From Pectobacterium aquaticum (GTDB lineage Bacteria > Pseudomonadota > Gammaproteobacteria > Enterobacterales > Enterobacteriaceae): DNA of 64,000 bases. Position numbers and translations under genes: made by a program. Location of the stretch: positions 1,240,001 to 1,304,000 of the forward strand of contig NZ_CP086253.1 of NCBI RefSeq assembly GCF_003382565.3, written 5' to 3'. The notes under the pieces were generated by a model. That model worked only from the letters and a program-made list of their open reading frames with translations, did no database searches and was not told where the DNA came from. Of the stretch, positions 28,601 through 37,600 are shown piece by piece. How positions within the stretch are numbered: the stretch's first letter is position 1; each line of letters opens with the position of its first letter.

Positions 28601-31600
28601 CGTACCAGACGACGGTGAATGCCGATGGCAAAACCTGGAGCGTGAATGTTCCTGGTTCTGTTTTAGCCGCTAATGGTGATATCTCGGCGACCGTGACCAC
28701 GCGTGATACCGCAGGTAATGTCACCACGGCGAACACCAGCCACGCTTACGATGTGGACACCGTTGCACCGGTGGCGTCGATTACCATCGATAACGTCACG
28801 TCGGATAACATCATTAACGCCAGTGAATCCGGTCAGACCCTTGCGGTGACGGGTCAGGTGGGCAATGAAGTTAACGCAGGCGATGCCGTTACGGTTACCG
28901 TCGGTACCGAGACGTACCAGACGACGGTGAATGCCGATGGCAAAACCTGGAGCGTCAATGTTCCCGGTTCTGTTTTAGCCGCGAATGGCGATATCTCGGC
29001 GACCGTGACCACGCGCGATACCGTGGGTAACGTCACTACCGCCAATACTTCTCACACTTACGGTGTGGACACCGTTGCACCGGTGGCGTCGATTACCATC
29101 GATAACGTCACGTCGGATAACGTGATCAATGCCAGCGAGTCCGGCCAGACCATCGCCGTGACGGGTAAAGTTGATAACGACGTGAAAGCGGGTGATGCGG
29201 TTACGGTCAAGGTCGGTACTGAAACGTACCAGACGACGGTGAATACTGATGGCAAAACCTGGAGCGTGAATGTTCTGGGATCGGTGCTGGCCGCAAATAG
29301 TGATGTGAGCGCGACCGTGACCACGCGTGATACCGTGGGTAACGTCACCACCGCCAATACCAGTCACACATACGGCGTCGATACGGTTGCGCCGGTGGCG
29401 TCGATTACCATCGATAACGTCACGTCGGATAACATCATTAACGCCGGTGAATCCGGCCAGACCATCGCGGTCACTGGTCAGGTGGGTAATGAAGTGAAAG
29501 CTGGTGATGCGATCACCGTTACGGTTGGCTCCGAGACTTATCAGACGACGGTGAATACCGATGGCAAGACCTGGAGCGTGAATGTTCCCGGTTCTGTTTT
29601 AGCCGTGAATGGTGATATCTCGGCGACGGTCACCACGCGTGATACCGCAGGTAATGTCACCACCGCCAATACTTCTCACACTTACGGTGTGGACACCGTT
29701 GCACCGGTGGCGTCGATTACCATCGATAACGTCACGTCGGATAACATCATTAACGCGACCGAATCCGGCCAGACCATCGCCGTGACGGGTAAAGTTGATA
29801 ACGACGTCAAAGCGGGTGATGCCGTTACGATTAAAGTCGGCACCGAGACCTACCAGACGACCGTCAATACCGATGGCAAAACCTGGAGCGTGAATGTTCC
29901 TGGTTCTGTTTTAGCCGCGAATGGTGATATCTCGGCGACCGTGACCACGCGTGACACCGTGGGCAATGTCACCACGGCGAACATCAGTCACGCTTACGAT
30001 GTGGACACCGTTGCACCAACAGCCTCTATCAGTATCGACAATGTCACGCCGGATAACATCATTAACGCCAGTGAATCCGGTCAGACGATTGCGGTGACAG
30101 GTCAGGTGGGTAATGAAGTCAATGCGGGCGATACGATTACTGTCAACGTCGGTACCGAGACGTACCAGACCACGGTGAATGCCGATGGTAAAACCTGGAG
30201 CGTGAATGTTCCTGGTTCTGTTTTAGCCGCGAATGGCGATATCTCGGCGACGGTCACCACGCGCGATACCGTGGGCAATGTCACCACCGCCAATACTTCT
30301 CACACTTACGGTGTGGACACCGTTGCACCAACAGCCTCTATCAGTATCGACAATGTCACGCCGGATAACATCATTAACGCCAGTGAATCCGGCCAGACCA
30401 TCGCCGTGACGGGTAAAGTTGATAACGACGTCAAAGCGGGCGATGCGGTTACGGTCAAGGTCGGTACTGAAACGTACCAGACGACGGTGAATACCGATGG
30501 CAAGACCTGGAGTGTGAATGTTCCTGGTTCTGTTTTAGCCGCGAATGGTGATATCTCGGCGACCGTGACCACCCGCGATACCGCAGGTAATGTCACCACG
30601 GCGAACACCAGCCACGCTTACGATGTGGACACCGTTGCACCGGTGGCGTCGATTACCATCGATAACGTCACGTCGGATAACATCATTAACGCCAGTGAAT
30701 CCGGTCAGACCATCGCCGTGACGGGTAAAGTTGATAACGACGTCAAAGCGGGCGATGCCGTTACGGTTACCGTCGGCACCGAGACCTACCAGACCACGGT
30801 GAATGCCGACGGTAAAACCTGGAGCGTGAATGTTCCCGGATCGGTGCTGGCAGCAAATAGTGATGTGAGTGCGACGGTCACCACGCACGATGCCGTGGGC
30901 AATGTCACCATCGCCAACACCAGTCACGCTTACGATGTGGACACCGTTGCACCAACAGCCTCTATCAGTATCGACAATGTCACGCCGGATAACATCATTA
31001 ACGCCAGTGAATCCGGCCAGACCATCGCGGTCACTGGTCAGGTGGGTAATGAAGTGAAAGCTGGTGATGCGATCACCGTTACGGTTGGCTCCGAGACTTA
31101 TCAGACGACGGTGAATGCCGATGGCAAAACCTGGAGCGTGAATGTGCCGGGTTCTGTTTTAGCCGCGAATGGTGATATCTCGGCGACCGTGACCACCCGC
31201 GATACCGCAGGTAATGTCACCACGGCGAACACCAGCCACGCTTACGATGTGGACACCGTTGCACCGGTGGCGTCGATTACCATCGATAACGTCACGTCGG
31301 ATAACATCATTAACGCCAGTGAATCCGGTCAGACCATCGCCGTGACGGGTAAAGTTGATAACGACGTCAAAGCGGGCGATGCCGTTACGGTTACCGTCGG
31401 CACCGAGACCTACCAGACCACGGTGAATGCCGATGGCAAAACCTGGAGCGTGAATGTGCCGGGTTCTGTTTTAGCCGCGAATGGTGATATCTCGGCGACC
31501 GTGACCACGCGCGATGCCGTGGGTAACGTCACCATCGCCAATACCAGTCACACATACGGCGTCGATACGGTTGCGCCGGTGGCGTCGATCGCTATCGACA

Positions 31601-34600
31601 ATGTCACGCCGGATAACATCATTAACGCCAGTGAATCCGGTCAGACCATTGCGGTGACAGGTCAGGTCGGCAATGAAGTTAACGCAGGCGATGCCGTTAC
31701 GATTAAAGTCGGCACCGAGACCTATCAGACGACGGTGAATGCCGATGGCAAAACCTGGAGCGTGAATGTTCCAGGTTCTGTTTTAGCCGCGAATGTCGAT
31801 ATCTCGGCGACGGTCACCACGCACGATACCGTGGGTAACGTCACCACCGCCAATACCAGTCACACTTACGGTGTGGACACCGTTGCACCAACAGCCTCTA
31901 TCAGTATCGACAATGTCACGCCGGATAACATCATTAACGCGACCGAATCCGGTCAGACCATCGCCGTGACGGGTAAAGTTGATAACGACGTCAAAGCGGG
32001 TGATGCGGTTACGGTTAAAGTCGGTACCGAGACTTACCAAACGACGGTGAATACCGATGGTAAAACCTGGAGCGTGAATGTTCCTGGTTCTGTTTTAGCC
32101 GCGAATGGCGATATCTCGGCGACCGTGACCACGCGCGATACCGTGGGTAACGTCACCACCGCCAACACCAGTCACACTTATGGTGTGGACACCGTTGCGC
32201 CTATGGCGTCGATTACCATCGATAACGTTACGTCCGATAACGTGATTAACGCCAGTGAATCCGGCCAGACGATTGCGGTGACGGGTCAGGTCGGCAATGA
32301 AGTTAAAGCGGGCGATGCGATTACCGTCAACGTCGGCACCGAGACCTACCAGACGACCGTCAATACTGATGGCAAAACCTGGAGCGTGAATGTTCTGGGA
32401 TCGGTGCTGGCCGCAAATAGCGATGTGAGTGCGACTGTCACCACGCGCGATACCGTGGGCAATGTCACCACCGCCAATACTTCTCACACTTACGGTGTGG
32501 ACACCGTTGCACCAACAGCCTCTATCAGTATCGATAATGTCACGTCGGATAACATCATTAACGCTACCGAATCCGGCCAGACCATCGCCGTGACGGGTAA
32601 AGTTGATAACGACGTCAAAGCGGGCGATGCCGTTACGGTTACCGTCGGCACCGAGACCTACCAGACCACGGTGAATGCCGATGGCAAAACCTGGAGCGTG
32701 AATGTGCCGGGTTCTGTTTTAGCCGCGAATGGTGATATCTCGGCGACCGTGACCACGCGCGATGCCGTGGGTAACGTCACCATCGCCAACACCAGCCACG
32801 CTTACGATGTGGACACCGTTGCGCCTATGGCGTCGATTACCATCGATAACGTCACGTCCGATAACGTGATTAACGCCAGTGAATCCGGCCAGACCATCGC
32901 CGTGACGGGTAAAGTTGATAACGACGTGAAAGCGGGTGATGCGGTTACGGTCAAGGTCGGTACTGAAACGTACCAGACGACGGTGAATACCGATGGCAAG
33001 ACCTGGAGCGTGAATGTTCCCGGTTCTGTTTTAGCCGCGAATGGTGATATCTCGGCAACGGTCACCACGCGTGACACCGTGGGCAATGTCACTACCGCCA
33101 ATACCAGTCACACTTACGGTGTGGACACCTTTGCACCAACAGCCTCTATCAGTATCGACAATGTCACGTCCGATAACGTGATTAACGCGACCGAATCCGG
33201 CCAGACCATTGCGGTGACCGGTAAAGTCGGCAATGAAGTTAAAGCGGGCGACGCGATCACGGTTAAAGTCGGTACTGAGACCTACCAGACGACCGTCAAT
33301 ACCGATGGCAAAACCTGGAGCGTGAATGTGCCGGGATCGGTACTGGCCGCCAATAGTGATGTGAGCGCCACCGTGACCACCCGCGATACCGCAGGTAATG
33401 TCACCATCGCCAACACCAGTCACGCTTACGATGTGGACACCGTTGCGCCTATGGCGTCGATTACCATCGATAACGTTACGTCCGATAACGTGATTAACGC
33501 CAGTGAATCCGGCCAGACCATCGCCGTGACGGGTAAAGTTGATAACGACGTCAAAGCGGGTGATGCCGTTACGATTAAAGTCGGCACCGAGACCTACCAG
33601 ACGACGGTGAATACCGACGGTAAAACCTGGAGCGTGAATGTTCCGGGATCGGTGCTGGCCGCAAACAGTGATGTGAGTGCGACGGTCACCACGCGTGATA
33701 CGGCGGGTAACGTCACCATCGCCAACACCAGTCACGCTTACGATGTGGACACCGTTGCACCAACAGCCTCTATCAGTATCGACAATGTCACGCCGGATAA
33801 CATCATTAACGCCAGTGAATCCGGCCAGACCATCGCGGTCACTGGTCAGGTGGGTAATGAAGTGAAAGCTGGTGATGCGATCACCGTTACGGTTGGCTCC
33901 GAGACTTATCAGACGACGGTGAATGCCGATGGCAAAACCTGGAGCGTGAATGTTCCTGGTTCTGTTTTAGCCGCTAATGGTGATATCTCGGCGACCGTGA
34001 CCACGCGTGATACCGTGGGCAATGTCACCACCGCCAATACTTCTCACACTTACGGTGTGGACACCGTTGCACCAACAGCCTCTATCAGTATCGATAATGT
34101 CACGTCGGATAACATCATTAACGCCAGTGAATCCGGCCAGACCATCGCCGTGACGGGTAAAGTTGATAACGACGTCAATGCGGGCGATGCGGTTACGGTG
34201 AAAGTCGGTACCGAGACCTATCAGACGACGGTGAATGCCGATGGCAAAACCTGGAGCGTGAATGTGCCGGGATCGGTGCTGGCCGCAAATAGTGATGTGA
34301 GCGCGACCGTGACCACGCGTGATACCGTGGGTAACGTCACCACCGCCAATACCAGTCACACATACGGCGTCGATACGGTTGCGCCGGTGGCGTCGATTAC
34401 CATTGATAACGTTACGTCGGATAACATCATTAACGCGACCGAATCCGGTCAGACGATTGCGGTGACCGGTAAAGTCGATAACGACGTGAAAGCCGGTGAT
34501 GCGATCACGGTGAAAGTCGGTACCGAGACCTACCAGACCACGGTGAATGCCGACGGTAAAACCTGGAGCGTGAATGTTCCTGGTTCTGTTTTAGCCGTGA

Positions 34601-37600
34601 ATAGTGATATCTCGGCAACGGTCACCACGCGCGATACCGTGGGTAACGTCACCACCGCCAATACTTCTCACGCTTACGATGTGGACACCGTTGCACCAAC
34701 AGCCTCTATCAGTATCGACAATGTCACGCCGGATAACATCATTAACGCCAGTGAATCCGGTCAGACGATTGCGGTGACAGGTCAGGTGGGTAATGAAGTC
34801 AATGCGGGCGATGCGATTACAGTAAAAGTCGGTACCGAGACCTACCAGACGACGGTGAATGCCGATGGCAAAACCTGGAGCGTGAATGTTCCGGGATCGG
34901 TGCTGGCCGCAAATAGCGATGTGAGTGCCACGGTCACCACGCGTGATACCGCAGGTAATGTCACCACGGCGAACACCAGCCACGCTTACGATGTGGACAC
35001 CGTTGCGCCTATGGCGTCGATTACCATCGATAACGTCACGTCCGATAACGTGATTAACGCCAGTGAATCCGGTCAGACCATTGCGGTCACCGGTCAGGTC
35101 GGCAATGAAGTTAACGCAGGCGATGCCGTTACGATTAAAGTCGGCACCGAGACCTATCAGACGACGGTGAATGCCGATGGCAAAACCTGGAGCGTGAATG
35201 TTCCGGGATCGGTGCTGGCCGCCAATAGTGATATCTCGGCAACGGTCACCACGCGTGATGCCGTGGGTAACGTCACCACCGCCAATACTTCTCACACTTA
35301 CGGTGTGGACACCGTTGCACCAACAGCCTCTATCAGTATCGACAATGTCACGCCGGATAACATCATTAACGCCAGTGAATCCGGCCAGACCATCGCCGTG
35401 ACGGGTAAAGTTGATAACGACGTCAAAGCGGGTGATGCGGTTACGGTTAAAGTCGGTACCGAGACTTACCAAACGACGGTGAATACCGATGGTAAAACCT
35501 GGAGCGTGAATGTTCCTGGTTCTGTTTTAGCCGCGAATGGCGATATCTCGGCGACCGTGACCACGCGCGATACCGTGGGTAACGTCACCACCGCCAACAC
35601 CAGTCACACTTATGGTGTCGATACGGTTGCACCAGACATTGATATTACGAATTTCGCGGATAACGATGGCTATGTCAGCCAAAGTGAGTCAGAAAACACC
35701 GTAGTTAGCGGCACGAGCAACGAGAAGAAGGTCGATCTGGTCTTTACCGACGTGAATGGTAAGTCGGTTACGCTGCATGACGTGCCCGTGACGAACGGAA
35801 AATGGCAGACGACTGTCGATCTAAGTACGTTAGCGGAAGGCAAGATTACCGCAGGGGCGACGGCAACCGATGCGGCAGGTAATCAGGCGCATGATAACAG
35901 TCAGGCTATCATGGATATTACGCCGCCAGCCGCACACAACAACACGGTGTCTGGTACGGAAGACACGCCGCTGCACATTGGCTGGAGCGATCTGGGTGTA
36001 TCGAGCGATACCACAAGCATCGTGATTTCGTCTCTGCCGCCTGCTGCCGCTGGCACGCTCTATTTTAACGATAGCGGAAGTTGGAAAGCGGTCACTGCTG
36101 GACAATCCTTTACGGTTGGCAATACCGATCTGCGCTTTACGCCCGCGAATAATGTCTCAGGTGCAGCGCTGGGTGACATTGCTTATCGGCCTGTCGATAG
36201 CGCAGGGAACACGGGCGATACAGCCGTGTTGCACATTGGTATTACGCCAGTGGCGGATGCTCCGACGGTGACGCTTTCGGTGACATCCGGTGATACGACG
36301 CCAACATCGACGATTATTCAGGTAAACGGCGGCAGTAATAACCCGAACGGGTTTGATGTTCAGGATGGCAAAATCGTCAAAATTGGTTCGGATGTCCGCG
36401 TTTGGTTAAGCCCGGGGGATACGGCACCGAAATCGGATCATCCTACTGATCAAATCAAATATTACGGTAAAGATAATGGGAATGGTAACCCTAAAGGAAC
36501 GGGTAACTATACCGATATCTTTGTGGTACACGATGGTAGCGGTTACTGGCAGGACGGCAATTGGCGTTCTCTCAATGCGGTTCAGGGGAATCTGGATACC
36601 ATTTTTTCTGGGACAGATTCCGATTATGTCTTTATCCAAGGTACGAAAACGCAAGGATATGGTAGTACGGTTGGTACCAATAATAACGCTAGCAGCAATA
36701 TCAATACGCTAGAGAATGTGTCGGTAACCTATAAAGGAACAACGTTACTTCAAGGTAGCAATCACCTTGATGGCATTATTTATGGCGATGGGACCGTAGT
36801 TGCTGCAAACAGTGGTCGTACGACGACGAAAACGTCTACGGAGGCTGGCGCGCAGACACATACGTTGGATGTGTCTGCGGCCCTGACCGACATCGATGGC
36901 AGTGAAACCCTGTCAGGGATTACGCTCACAGGGATCCCGCAGGGAACGGTGCTGACTGACCACATTAACAATGTGAAATACACCGTTGGCGACGATGGAT
37001 CGTACCTCATCAAGAACACCAATAATGTTCAGACGCTGGCTGGCAAGATTACGCTCGACGTACCTGTTGATGCAGGTAAGTTCAACGTGGTTGCACAGGC
37101 AACATCGACAGAAATTGCCAACCACGATACGGCGACTGGCTACTCTACTGAAGGTATTGAGCAGTACGGGATGAGTGTCGGTACGATCGGCGATGACAAC
37201 ATGCTCGGTACACCTAGCCACGATGTGATGGTCGCGGATGTCTCTGGGTTGCAGATCATTGAAGGCAAGAATTACAACATTGCCTTTGTGGTCGATTCCT
37301 CCGGCAGTATGTCGTCAACGGATATCGAGAATACGCGTACATCCTTGAGCAACGTGTTCAAAAGTCTGATCAATAGTGCTAGCGGCGTAAACTCCGGTAC
37401 GGTAAACGTTTTTCTGGCTGACTTTGATACGCAGGTGGGTAAAACCGTATCCGTAAACCTGAATGATCCCAATGCACTGGATAATTTGGCCGCCGTATTG
37501 AATTCAATGGTTGGCGGATCGGAGAAAGGCGGTGGAACCAACTATGAAGACGTGTTCAAAACGACGGCTAACTGGTTCCAAAGCGATGTGGTGAAAAAGA

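Noticed and set aside
23671..35472. Many long antisense frames (up to 338 codons) opposite the adhesin repeats
   Set aside because: The 312-bp period is a multiple of three, so any stop-free antisense frame repeats in register. Products are His/Arg/Gly- or Val/Thr-rich periodic sequence with no ribosome sites.
23464..35631. Regular repeats could suggest a CRISPR array or satellite
   Set aside because: Units are 312 bp, coding, directly joined with no unique spacers, and in frame throughout one ORF.
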